Shown here piece by piece: positions 19,940-29,501 of a stretch of DNA of 36,382 bases. Every line of letters begins with the position of its first letter. Within the stretch, counting starts at the first letter, position 1. The stretch comes from Obelidium mucronatum (lineage: Eukaryota > Chytridiomycota > Chytridiomycetes > Chytridiales > Chytriomycetaceae). Both the position numbers and the translations under genes were made by a program. The stretch spans positions 1-36,382 of the forward strand of contig JAIVFH010000271.1 in NCBI GenBank assembly GCA_025765595.1, in the 5' to 3' direction. Under the pieces are notes generated by a model. That model was not told where the DNA came from, made no database searches, and saw only the letters and a program-made list of their open reading frames with translations.

Positions 19940-21051
19940 GCAGCTGGCTGGCTTGACGCTTGTTTGTCTTTGTCTTCATCATCCAAGTCTTCCTCATTGT
20001 TGCGAGCGTCCTGTCTATCAGACTCACTTGAGGATGCAGCGCATTATGCGTCACTTTCAGATTTGTTTCCCCAATTGACAATGGTAATGTCGTCAATATC
20101 CACACGTTGGAATAGCTGAATAAAGTTTTGTTTATGCAGCTCATTGCCTTGCTGAGTGACATTAGTCAGGGCAGCGGGACAGGGCGTCTGGTTTTCCTGA
20201 AAGTCGGCCAGGCAATGAAACATTTTAAAACTAAATTCCAACAACTTTGTACATATATTGACGAAGGGTAAGTTGCTGAATGGCAGTAAAGTTTTGCTGG
20301 CAATTGTGATCAGAGAAATCAATGATCGGATCCAAGGGTTCAACGGCAATAATGAGATAATGTCTCCAAGCCGCAAACACGTCTACAATGGCAAGCAGTT
20401 CCTTGTTGTGAGTATCGCAATTGATTTCCACTGGGATTGACTTGCAGGAATGAAAGGCAACCGGATGTTACCTTCCATCAGAACCGAACCTGCCCAGTGC
20501 AAAATCTGACCAATCAGTTTCCACATACATGGTACGACTGGGATCAAAGTGAATCCGGCCAGAGTGGTGGCAAAGGCTAGATGCCGCGGCCTCGGACCAA
20601 GGAAGTGGTCCAATTTTGGCCTCCTTACACGTTAGGCTGGTAAGCAGTAACAAAATGTTGGGGTAGTTGGTGATAAATTGGCGGTAAAAATTAGCAAAGC
20701 CCAAAAAAATTTGCACATCCTTGATAGACTGCGGTACCGGCCAACTGGAAATGGTAGTGACCTTGGCAGGATCCATTTTGACATCATCAGCAGAGAAGAT
20801 GTGACCCAGAAATTCCATAGAACTGGTATGGAAAGCGCATTTGGCAAGATTAACTACCGAGTTGTGTTTCCGCAAGTGCCCCAAGACTTCCTTGACATGA
20901 CATTTGTGTTATTCTTTATCTCATAAAAATTAGAATGTTATCCAAATAAACAATGACAAAAACGCCCAGTAAGCCCGAAAAAATGACATTCATGAAGTAC
21001 TGGAAGGCTCCGCATTCAAGTTAGAATACTGAAAGTTCTCCCTTATCCAGA
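19940..21051 (-). pseudogene. Ty3/gypsy pol remnant: RT to RNase H
   Basis: Minus-strand frames in order read FMNVIFSGLLGVFVIVYLDN, then CAFHTSSMEFLGHIFSADDV and KDVQIFLGFANFYRQFI (RT thumb and connection), then MYVETDWSDFALG (RNase H start), CDTHNKELLAIVDVFAAWRH (RNase H) and a decayed tail ending in an acidic linker DEDKDKQASSQ. The order and motifs are those of chromovirus-like Ty3/gypsy pol. The usual YxDD reads YLDN, and several frameshifts are present. No integrase or LTR was identified. Confidence 0.88.
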
Positions 21052-21078
21052 AAGCAAAGTGACTGAGTGTATGTCTCT
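21052..21078 (-). repeat. Terminal relic of repeat family X
   Basis: GCAAAGTGACTGAGTGTATG followed by TCTCTAT is the reverse complement of the X terminus. Nothing inward of it matches family X, so only the tip remains, at the edge of the gypsy remnant. Confidence 0.6.
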
Positions 21079-22198
21079 ATCATACAAGTGTTTGTGGGAC
21101 TGGCATTCTGGATGTGCCAAAGAAATTTGCAGATCTTGAATTAGAACTGAACAAACCAACATATTGTCCCAAGGACAGCACCACATATTGCTTTAGACTT
21201 AAGGGTTCTTGAAGTGAAGGCACAAGGGCTTAGGGGGCATGAAGGCTTGACCAATAATGGCTTGAGGTCACGAGAGACGGAGCTGAAGAGTTACAAAACT
21301 GTAAAACTAACACAGAATGTACTGAAACTGAACTAAAAAAAAATCAGGGCAGAAACCTTGCTAAGCAAGTTCTGGAATTACAAATAATAAAAGTTCCAAA
21401 CAAAAATCAAACTGAAAATCACACTGAAAATGTGATAGCAAGTGTGATAGCACAATAATATGTGAAATCAAGAATGATATCACAAAACTGAAACTGAAAA
21501 AGTTGATACACTGAAAAATCAAAGATGTTGTCACCATTGGAGCAGTCACAGATTGATGGGCTGATTGAAGCTTCAACTTACCGCAGTAAACTTCATTTGA
21601 AGGGCATTTGGAGTCACTGATTGAAAACTTGGGTCAAGTGTTAGACAAAATTTTTTCCAATCTTTTGTGCTCCGTCAGGATAGCAACTTTGAATAAAACA
21701 GAGAACTTCATTCCAATGTGAATTTGATACATCCGCAAGCTTAAGCACTGGTGTTGGTGTTGTCTTGGAAGAATGATGAGCATTTTCTGGCCCAGGGCGG
21801 TTTGTTCCAGGTTGCAGCGGAGGTAAGAAGTCCATTGAGCTGAGTTGTGTGTCCAGGAGAATTTAAATATGCTACAAAGGCAACATTCCTGGAAATTGTG
21901 TGATTTGGAATAATTCAGAGGTTGGATTCCAGTCAGACAAGCCAGAATTCAAAAACTAGTTGAAGTTGCACCATCGGCTTCTTTTTGGCCATCAAGCCAA
22001 ACTTTGGGACACCAAGCAAAGTAGGGAGTGTCAAATAGTTGCGTCGGACAAACAGCTCTATTACTTTTTGGAGTTTAATTTGACACTGCCTTTGAAGACC
22101 TTTCCCGGTTATCCATCCAAAGTGGTAAACAACTTCGCAGAAATTTCTCAATCACTATGAAAAGGCAGAATACGTCATGTTGAATACAGAGAGCATGA

Positions 22199-22271
22199 GC
22201 CCGGCTAGCTCAATCGGTAGAGCGTAAGACTCTTAATCTTAAGGTTGTGGGTTCGACCCCCACGTCGGGCT
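22199..22271 (+). tRNA. tRNA-Lys (CUU)
   Basis: 73-nt cloverleaf: acceptor GCCCGGC with GTCGGGC, D arm GCTC...GAGC, anticodon stem TAAGA/TCTTA with loop CTCTTAA (anticodon CTT), T arm GTGGG TTCGACC CCCAC. A T-rich stretch 10-20 bases downstream can serve as the RNA polymerase III terminator. An identical copy lies inverted at 27750-27822. Confidence 0.96.
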
Positions 22272-22467
22272 AATTTATTATTTTTCTTTTCGATTTCAAG
22301 CAAAAAGCACAATATTCACATGAATAATAATGCTTTTTATTGAACAAACAGCGTCAGTATCAAACTTATGAAGCGTGACCACGTCTAGTCTCTGGTAAAT
22401 CTCTCCAAACCTGTAGAGATACGGTTTCAAAGATATGTGGATCCTCTGAGAAGATGATGGCAACCAT

Positions 22468-22540
22468 GGGGATCTAGCTCAAATGGTAGAGCGCTCGCTT
22501 AGCATGCGAGAGGCACTGGGAGCAATGCCCAGGTTCTCCA
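22468..22540 (+). tRNA. tRNA-Ala (AGC), atypical T loop
   Basis: Acceptor GGGGATC pairs with GTTCTCC with one mismatch and one G-T pair. D arm GCTC...GAGC; anticodon stem CTCGC/GCGAG with loop TTAGCAT, anticodon AGC. The T stem CTGGG/CCCAG is intact but its loop is AGCAATG instead of the usual TTCGANN form, which weakens the B box. It may be a functional variant or a decaying gene. Confidence 0.82.
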
Positions 22541-22657
22541 GTCACCGTTTTCCCCAGCTGCACTAAATGAAGGCTTCTTTTCCAAGATCCTCAAATTCAC
22601 AAAAAAAAAAACGTGAATTTCAACATTTTTGCATTAGTGGAAAACACATGATTGGTA

Positions 22658-22740
22658 TCCGACGACCCGGGTTCGAACCGGGGACCTCCTGATTACAGTG
22701 TTATTACAGTCAGATGCTCTTCCAACTGAGCTATCATCGG
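22658..22740 (-). tRNA. tRNA-Tyr (GUA) with 10-nt intron
   Basis: Minus strand: acceptor CCGATGA/TCGTCGG, D arm GCTC...GAGC, anticodon GTA, intron TAACACTGTA one base after the anticodon, then ATCAG closing the stem, T arm CCCCGG TTCGAAC CCGGG. An intron after position 37 is normal for eukaryotic tRNA-Tyr. It is oriented against the Lys and Ala genes of the same arm. Confidence 0.96.
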
Positions 22741-23133
22741 TCTGAACTTCACTCTAACATTGCTCAATTTAACAGCACATTGAATGCAAATTGGATTGCA
22801 AACTCAATCTTGTTTGGTTTTCCCTTCTGGAGGTTTTTCCCCATGGCACTCTGTATTCACTATCACACCTCACTGGCAGCTCCACAATGTCCCCAGTATC
22901 ACTGTTGTCATTTCTACTGGGTGACAGACATACAAGTAATTTGTCCCTCTTACAGCTTCCAGTTCCCATGGTTCTGAGCTCTTTTTGTATTGCACAGGAT
23001 TGAGACATAGCTTTTGCCCCGCATAGCAAAAATTTGCCCCGGAAAAAAGACCAATGAAAGCTACCAGTGGCAGACACCAGCTAGATACCCTCTCTGGCCT
23101 GAACAGTTAACAAAAATGAGTTGATGTATTTCA

Positions 23134-23343
23134 GCTTGCGAACCTTACGAGTCGGGTGGCAAGTCACTTTTTATCAAGACCCTGATAAGAGGAATGTAGA
23201 GGTCTAATGAAGTGATGCGGAAACTCTTAGAAGATGATGACAATGACTCAGATCCTGATATTAGGGACAAATCATTGAATGAAGGAGAGGGAGATAAAGA
23301 GAAAAGGAGACCAACAATAGATTGGGATCTTTTGCACCTGTAA
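23134..23343 (+). CDS. Possible reading frame in left arm, inward-facing
   Basis: After a possible acceptor TTTCAG the frame reads YESGGKSLFIKTLIRG, meets one TAG, and continues RSNEVMRKLLEDDDNDSDPD and KEKRRPTIDWDLLHL to TAA. The acidic, lysine-rich text and GGKS (P-loop-like) look protein-coding but no family is recognised. An identical frame faces inward in the other arm (26678-26887). The in-frame stop and short length make this uncertain. Confidence 0.3.
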
Positions 23344-23894
23344 AACAGAATAAGCTTTCCTCCACGTGATTTTCACTAAGAAACACACAAATTTATGGGA
23401 TTAATGCTATGTAAGCAGCAACAATTGCAGTCCTTTGTCAGCATTGCTGTTGGTGCTTCTGTTTAGGTTTTCTGTTCATTAATCAAGATTCATAATAGCA
23501 GAAACAGCTCAAGGCCAGATGAGCCATGGATATATGACATATGCCAGGTAAATATAGCTCATTGGAGTTTCTTTGGAAACAACAAAGACAGCCAGTTTTA
23601 TTTTCTGGCAATCAAAAGAAAAAAGCCAGTTTCTTGCAATTTTATAGAATATTAAAATAAGGGGAGGTTCTTGTGGAGTGAGTTCTATTTGCCGCTTATA
23701 ATGAATTGTCATTTATCTCATTGTCTTTGTATTCAGCACAAAAATATCCATCAAACAAGCACAGAATTGCCCTTGTTCCTATCACTTAAGGCAGTAGCGT
23801 AGCTACACCAAGAGTGAACCGAGCTGGTATTTTTTTAAAATGCAAATTCAAAACTACGGCTCCTCTCTTAATGAACCCCCAAGAAAAATGACAG

Positions 23895-25281
23895 ATGCTT
23901 TCTTCTCCAGCAAGCCCTTCAAATAATACAGCAAGCCCTTCAACCAATTCTGGCAATCCACAGCCTGTCAAGCATTGCCCATCCCGAAAGAAACCTACGA
24001 TTGTCATTGATGACACTTCTTCATCAGGGTCCAGTTCTGAAATTGAATTAGTGGAAAGCGCGAATGCGAAACTCATCAATATCCATAAAGCCCATGTCAC
24101 CTCAAGAAGCCAGAATAGTACAGGCGCTTCTGCTGAATCCAACTCTGCTGAATCCAACTCTGCTGCCATCTTGAGCACTGCCAGCACTGTCGCCTCTAGT
24201 GGAACGCCATATGCTGCAAAAGCTTGTACATCTTTGGCAGCACCGATTGACCTTACATCCTCCCCTGGATTGGCAAGTCAGTCTCCCATTTTAAAAATTG
24301 AAACCAACAAGATGGCATTGCCACCGTCCTCAGCAAGCGTGTTGACCTCACCAACATCTTCTACGACGTTTTCTCCCATCAAGTTTCCTGCGCCAAGAGT
24401 GGCCTCCCATAAAATGGTTATTACAAATACCGACGTTGGAGTTACTATCAAAGTGAAGTGTGTGTGTGTTGATGGTATTGGTAAGTTACTCCTGTTATTC
24501 CAACTTTGAACTCTTACTAATCCATTTTCACTGCAGTATCTGTTTCTAGCGCTTTTACTCAATACCAGGAGCAGCTTGCTGACGTTTTGGTTGGGAAGAC
24601 AACCTTTGTACCAAAAGCGCTGCTGCTCCTTGATTCTGACGGCAGCATCATTTTGACAACGAGGCTGACTGTCCTGGCTTGGATGACTCCCCACTGAGGT
24701 TTCAGCTTTTGCTACAATTGCCTTCATCTACAGCATCAGTGGCACTTGTCAAGCCAGAACCAGCTACAACTCCGCTTCCTCCTTCACTGTCATCTTCTGC
24801 CGGCAATGAGAGTTTAAACGGGAAACGGGGTGTAGGAGGAAACACTGTCAGTGAAATCCACACCCTTTGGACTCAGTGGCACACATTGGTCTTTGAAAAG
24901 AACGTTAGCCTAAAACGAGCCACGTCTGAAATTAGCAAATTAGACTTGCATGCACCAATCAGCCAAGAGTCATACATTCAATATGACGCCACCTTCAGAG
25001 TCAATAAATACTTGAAAGCAAATATCAAATCGTACCGCTCGCTACTTCACACTGATAACTGTGGCAAAAAATGGGTTGCAGCTGAAGTGTTTGGTGTTGT
25101 TAATTCTGGTATTGAAAGAATGCAGCTAGAGGACAATGATGTTTGGGCTCCAGTCACTAAAATCTCGAACTTTCCTGCCTGTGTGGCGTTAGTGAAATTG
25201 GACTTCAAGACCATGGCAGGAAAATCATACAATGAAGGTGTCTTTGCTGACCCTTCCTGGAAGAAGGTGTCAAAAAAATAG
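23895..25281 (+). CDS. Unrecognised protein, partner gene of KDZ in palindrome spacer
   Basis: Exon one starts ATG 23895 and encodes a Ser/Thr/Pro-rich tract with an acidic patch (VIDDTSSSGSSSEIELVES), two copies of AESNS, then MVITNTDVGVTIKVKCVCVD. An intron GTAAGT...CTGCAG spans 24481-24536. Exon two reads SSAFTQYQEQLADVLVGKTT and LLLLDSDGSII. A one-base frame break at a T run (about 24655) leads into FDNEADCPGLDDSPLRFQLL and the C-terminal part with TVSEIHTLWTQWHTLVFEKN and FPACVALVKLDFKTMAGKSY, ending KKVSKK. The LWTQW helix faintly recalls the GCR1_C DNA-binding domain; this is a guess. It converges on the KDZ gene, 73 bp away. Confidence 0.65.
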
Positions 25282-25354
25282 GGGAATTTTATTGACCTTT
25301 AAGACTGAACAAATAAACTGAAGTGAAATTACTAATTCCAACATTCTTCTAAAC

Positions 25355-26323
25355 TCAGAATTGATGATATTCCTCCTCCTCTTCTACCTCCTCTTCCATT
25401 ATTTCCAACTGCAGACGAGCCATCTGTTCAGTAACAACTTCCAAATCCTTACCCTTTCTCTTCATATTCCCGTTTCTCTTATCCACTAACGTGTACATGA
25501 AAAAGTCATGAGTAACTGCATTCACATTGCGAAGAATGTGAGAAATCTGTCCAAACCACACATTTCCCTGTTCTGCAACTTGCGTGTTGAATTTTCCCTC
25601 TCCTGACTCTGAAGCCACCCAAGAATCAACAAAATTTGGATTACAGCGCTCTTCACAAAATCCATCCACGTGTGATTTAATATGAAACTTATCCACTATA
25701 AAGCAGACATTGTCGTACAGTTTCCTCAGTCGTTCATAGTACAGTCCCTTGTGACGGAGATGTTTCCTGAGGGACAAGTAGATTCGGCATGCTTTGTCAT
25801 AGTACACGATATTTGGGTAAGACCCATCAGCTTCAAAAGTATCACAGAGCAGCAAAAGAATTTCAAGATGGCGTTCAAAGTGAAACATCTTGGTAACATT
25901 CCGAATCTGCCCACATGCGTAGCACGGTATGTATCGTCTGCCAATGGAGTACTTCAGAGCTCTTTTCTCCATGTTTTTGTCAAGTTCGATGTTGCTGACA
26001 GAAATCTGGTTTGTAGCGGTTATGGGTTGCTTGTTGCTAATAAAATCGACGCACCACTTCTTGAATGCTTCTTTTGTGTTTCGTAATTGGTAGTGATCCG
26101 AAAAGTAGACAGATGCATAGCACTCGTTTTTCTCACAGGCTTTGGTGATGTAACGGACCTCCTCTACTCCTGTGTCACCGATAACCTTTCTCCAGCCAGA
26201 TCCTTGATCAGTCAGCTTGTTCTTGCAGCGTAAGCATTTCGAGACTGGGCTTGTAAGGTGGATGTGGACTTTCTCCAGTGGCACACAATCAAAGAACCGA
26301 TCCTTTCTGAGGGCTTCCAATCT
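25355..26323 (-). CDS. KDZ-family transposase-like protein, C-terminal exon
   Basis: An open frame of 321 codons from its first Met, preceded by a splice acceptor (TGCTTCTAG) ending at 26324, so an upstream exon probably lies inside the right arm. Residues 29-32 CLRC and 62-67 CEKNEC are cysteine pairs of the CxC type found with KDZ transposases. The catalytic core shows D175 in YYDKACRIY, D210 in VDKFHIKSHVDGFCEERCNP (H213, H217, C222, C226) and E250 in NTQVAEQGN. An acidic tail EEEVEEEEE ends the protein. KDZ enzymes are RNase H-fold DNA transposases. This copy is uninterrupted and keeps all three presumed acids, unlike the two pseudogenes at 14712 and 19172. Confidence 0.85.
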   Translation of the reverse strand, partial: RLEALRKDRFFDCVPLEKVHIHLTSPVSKCLRCKNKLTDQGSGWRKVIGDTGVEEVRYITKACEKNECYASVYFSDHYQLRNTKEAFKKWCVDFISNKQPITATNQISVSNIELDKNMEKRALKYSIGRRYIPCYACGQIRNVTKMFHFERHLEILLLLCDTFEADGSYPNIVYYDKACRIYLSLRKHLRHKGLYYERLRKLYDNVCFIVDKFHIKSHVDGFCEERCNPNFVDSWVASESGEGKFNTQVAEQGNVWFGQISHILRNVNAVTHDFFMYTLVDKRNGNMKRKGKDLEVVTEQMARLQLEIMEEEVEEEEEYHQF

Positions 26324-26677
26324 AGAAGCAAAGAAATTGAAACTGGAATTTCAAAGGGTTTTATTTTAATATTCTATAAAATTGCAAGAAACTGGCTTTT
26401 TTCTTTTGATTGCCAGAAAATAAAACTGGCTGTCTTTGTTGTTTCCAAAGAAACTCCAATGAGCTATATTTACCTGGCATATGTCATATATCCATGGCTC
26501 ATCTGGCCTTGAGCTGTTTCTGCTATTATGAATCTTGATTAATGAACAGAAAACCTAAACAGAAGCACCAACAGCAATGCTGACAAAGGACTGCAATTGT
26601 TGCTGCTTACATAGCATTAATCCCATAAATTTGTGTGTTTCTTAGTGAAAATCACGTGGAGGAAAGCTTATTCTGTT

Positions 26678-26887
26678 TTACAGGTGCAAAAGATCCCAAT
26701 CTATTGTTGGTCTCCTTTTCTCTTTATCTCCCTCTCCTTCATTCAATGATTTGTCCCTAATATCAGGATCTGAGTCATTGTCATCATCTTCTAAGAGTTT
26801 CCGCATCACTTCATTAGACCTCTACATTCCTCTTATCAGGGTCTTGATAAAAAGTGACTTGCCACCCGACTCGTAAGGTTCGCAAGC
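26678..26887 (-). CDS. Possible reading frame in right arm, inward-facing
   Basis: Exact mirror of the frame at 23134-23343, with the same in-frame stop. It faces the KDZ exon that begins 350 bp downstream and could be part of that gene if an intron joins them, but no convincing donor was found. Confidence 0.3.
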
Positions 26888-27280
26888 TGAAATACATCAA
26901 CTCATTTTTGTTAACTGTTCAGGCCAGAGAGGGTATCTAGCTGGTGTCTGCCACTGGTAGCTTTCATTGGTCTTTTTTCCGGGGCAAATTTTTGCTATGC
27001 GGGGCAAAAGCTATGTCTCAATCCTGTGCAATACAAAAAGAGCTCAGAACCATGGGAACTGGAAGCTGTAAGAGGGACAAATTACTTGTATGTCTGTCAC
27101 CCAGTAGAAATGACAACAGTGATACTGGGGACATTGTGGAGCTGCCAGTGAGGTGTGATAGTGAATACAGAGTGCCATGGGGAAAAACCTCCAGAAGGGA
27201 AAACCAAACAAGATTGAGTTTGCAATCCAATTTGCATTCAATGTGCTGTTAAATTGAGCAATGTTAGAGTGAAGTTCAGA

Positions 27281-27363
27281 CCGATGATAGCTCAGTTGGA
27301 AGAGCATCTGACTGTAATAACACTGTAATCAGGAGGTCCCCGGTTCGAACCCGGGTCGTCGGA
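27281..27363 (+). tRNA. tRNA-Tyr (GUA) with 10-nt intron, right arm
   Basis: Identical to 22658-22740 on the other strand, including the intron TAACACTGTA and discriminator A. Confidence 0.96.
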
Positions 27364-27480
27364 TACCAATCATGTGTTTTCCACTAATGCAAAAATGTTG
27401 AAATTCACGTTTTTTTTTTTGTGAATTTGAGGATCTTGGAAAAGAAGCCTTCATTTAGTGCAGCTGGGGAAAACGGTGAC

Positions 27481-27553
27481 TGGAGAACCTGGGCATTGCT
27501 CCCAGTGCCTCTCGCATGCTAAGCGAGCGCTCTACCATTTGAGCTAGATCCCC
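27481..27553 (-). tRNA. tRNA-Ala (AGC), right arm
   Basis: Identical to 22468-22540, with the same unusual T loop AGCAATG and the same acceptor mismatch. Confidence 0.82.
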
Positions 27554-27749
27554 ATGGTTGCCATCATCTTCTCAGAGGATCCACATATCTTTGAAACCGT
27601 ATCTCTACAGGTTTGGAGAGATTTACCAGAGACTAGACGTGGTCACGCTTCATAAGTTTGATACTGACGCTGTTTGTTCAATAAAAAGCATTATTATTCA
27701 TGTGAATATTGTGCTTTTTGCTTGAAATCGAAAAGAAAAATAATAAATT

Positions 27750-27822
27750 AGCCCGACGTGGGGGTCGAACCCACAACCTTAAGATTAAGAGTCTTACGCT
27801 CTACCGATTGAGCTAGCCGGGC
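27750..27822 (-). tRNA. tRNA-Lys (CUU), right arm
   Basis: Identical to 22199-22271. The T-rich downstream stretch is conserved too. Confidence 0.96.
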
Positions 27823-28495
27823 TCATGCTCTCTGTATTCAACATGACGTATTCTGCCTTTTCATAGTGATTGAGAAATTTCTGCGAAGTTGTTTACCACT
27901 TTGGATGGATAACCGGGAAAGGTCTTCAAAGGCAGTGTCAAATTAAACTCCAAAAAGTAATAGAGCTGTTTGTCCGACGCAACTATTTGACACTCCCTAC
28001 TTTGCTTGGTGTCCCAAAGTTTGGCTTGATGGCCAAAAAGAAGCCGATGGTGCAACTTCAACTAGTTTTTGAATTCTGGCTTGTCTGACTGGAATCCAAC
28101 CTCTGAATTATTCCAAATCACACAATTTCCAGGAATGTTGCCTTTGTAGCATATTTAAATTCTCCTGGACACACAACTCAGCTCAATGGACTTCTTACCT
28201 CCGCTGCAACCTGGAACAAACCGCCCTGGGCCAGAAAATGCTCATCATTCTTCCAAGACAACACCAACACCAGTGCTTAAGCTTGCGGATGTATCAAATT
28301 CACATTGGAATGAAGTTCTCTGTTTTATTCAAAGTTGCTATCCTGACGGAGCACAAAAGATTGGAAAAAATTTTGTCTAACACTTGACCCAAGTTTTCAA
28401 TCAGTGACTCCAAATGCCCTTCAAATGAAGTTTACTGCGGTAAGTTGAAGCTTCAATCAGCCCATCAATCTGTGACTGCTCCAATGGTGACAACA

Positions 28496-28741
28496 AACAA
28501 TTGTCAGTGATGGCAGTTTGATTGCCGGGAGCAGCTGTTACTGGAATTTCTAGACTTGCAGGTATTGACATAGTATTGCTCTTCTTGCAAGAAACCTGTG
28601 TTGCATTAATGTTAGAAATCACCCACCTGATGGGGATATTTCTCTATAGTTTCTTAGCTAACTGGTTATTACGACGATGGAAACCCAGGTTTAATTTTGC
28701 TAGTAACATTTTACTTAAAGTTTCTATTTTTGGATTGGTCA
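28496..28741. other. 246-bp segment present only in right arm
   Basis: The left arm reads GACAACATCTTTG at 21519-21532 (reverse strand); the right arm has 246 bp between CAACA and TCTTTG, with CA at both edges of the gap as microhomology. On the minus strand a frame crosses from this segment into the arm (MSIPASLEIPVTAAPGNQTA then SPLEQSQIDGLIEA), which favours a deletion in the left arm over an insertion here. Confidence 0.75.
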
Positions 28742-29041
28742 TCTTTGATTTTTCAGTGTATCAACTTTTTCAGTTTCAGTTTTGTGATATCATTCTTGAT
28801 TTCACATATTATTGTGCTATCGATTTTCAGTTTGATTTTTGTTTGGAACTTTTATTATTTGTAATTCCAGAACTTGCTTAGCAAGGTTTCTGCCCTGATT
28901 TTTTTTAGTTCAGTTTCAGTACATTCTGTGTTAGTTTTACAGTTTTGTAACTCTTCAGCTCCGTCTCTCGTGACCTCAAGCCATTATTGGTCAAGCCTTC
29001 ATGCCCCCTAAGCCCTTGGGCCTTCACGAACCCTTAAGTCT

Positions 29042-29501
29042 TTTATTGACTTTCTGGTTCTAACAGTTGAGCAATTAGTCAACAATGTTGAAAAACACTA
29101 GGCTCAGTGTCTGCCCCTCTCATGGTGCATGGCAAAACCAATTTTCATTTTTTATTTTCCTTTGCCCTTCCAAACTCCAACAATTTTTGAAATCTCCAAA
29201 AAAAGGGTCAACAGGGCACCTGCATCTTACAGGGCAGCATTCTCAAAATTTCAAAGACATAAAGTAGAGGTAGTTTTGCAAGGTTTCTAAGCAGCGTTTT
29301 TTGAAATTCGAAAAACTGACCAAGTTGGCTTGCCAGCGTTGCCGATGCCCCAAATCACCCTTCCAGACCCTTTCACTGCAATCAAAACCGTTTTTGTCCA
29401 TTGAATTTGACTGAGTATCAACAACATGGCATTTCTTTGCAGACTGTGTCATAAATTGTGGATTAGAACCACAAGTTCAGACAGAAAAAAAGTGCACGTC
29501 T
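29042..29501. other. No assigned gene
   Basis: AT-rich DNA between the palindrome and the next reading frame. A plus-strand stretch near 29310-29400 reads LTKLACQRCRCPKSPFQTL and contains cysteines, but a stop interrupts it and no family is recognised. Confidence 0.4.

Larger units (their letters stand above)
21195..23660. repeat. Left arm of large inverted repeat
   Basis: Position p in this arm pairs with 50021 minus p on the opposite strand for 21526-23660, 2135 bp without an indel. All stretches compared base by base were identical. Outward of 21526 the pairing shifts: the right arm has an extra 246 bp (28496-28741), this arm has 25 bp extra near 21430, and further small differences occur up to the end at AGACTTAAGGG (21195). 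The arm carries tRNA-Lys, tRNA-Ala and tRNA-Tyr and an inward-facing reading frame. No target duplication was seen at the outer edges. Confidence 0.95.
26361..29041. repeat. Right arm of large inverted repeat
   Basis: Mirror image of 21195-23660. Its inner 2135 bp (26361-28495) pair without gaps. It then carries 246 bp (28496-28741) absent from the left arm, lacks 25 bp near 28835, and ends at CCCTTAAGTCT. The first 330 bp (26361-26690) resemble the terminal region of repeat family X: TGATTGCCAGAAAAT, TTGTTTCCAAAGAAACTC, GGCCTTGAG, GGAAAGCTTATTCTG occur in the same order. Confidence 0.95.

Noticed and set aside
22769..23077. 102-codon minus-strand frame in left arm and its mirror at 26944-27252
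   Set aside because: No motif, no splice context, and both strands have similar-length frames here. Duplication by the palindrome makes it look conserved when it is not.
28540..28620. LINE endonuclease motif (plus-strand IDIVLLFLQETC)
   Set aside because: The normal motif is IDIxxLQET without the two extra residues, nothing else of a LINE follows, and the opposite strand reads as better protein.
21195..29041. Palindrome as an assembly or template-switch artefact
   Set aside because: A foldback artefact would leave no unique 2.7-kb spacer and no arm-specific 246-bp and 25-bp segments. It still needs read support, so this is set aside, not excluded.
21187..29050. Target duplication at the outer ends of the palindrome
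   Set aside because: TTGCTTTAG on the left and CTTTTATTG on the right do not match in either strand. No duplication of 2-10 bp could be identified.
29020..29066. LTR edge (minus-strand TGTTAGAACCAG) at the right arm's outer end
   Set aside because: A TG start is suggestive, but no matching LTR partner, primer site or duplication was found nearby.
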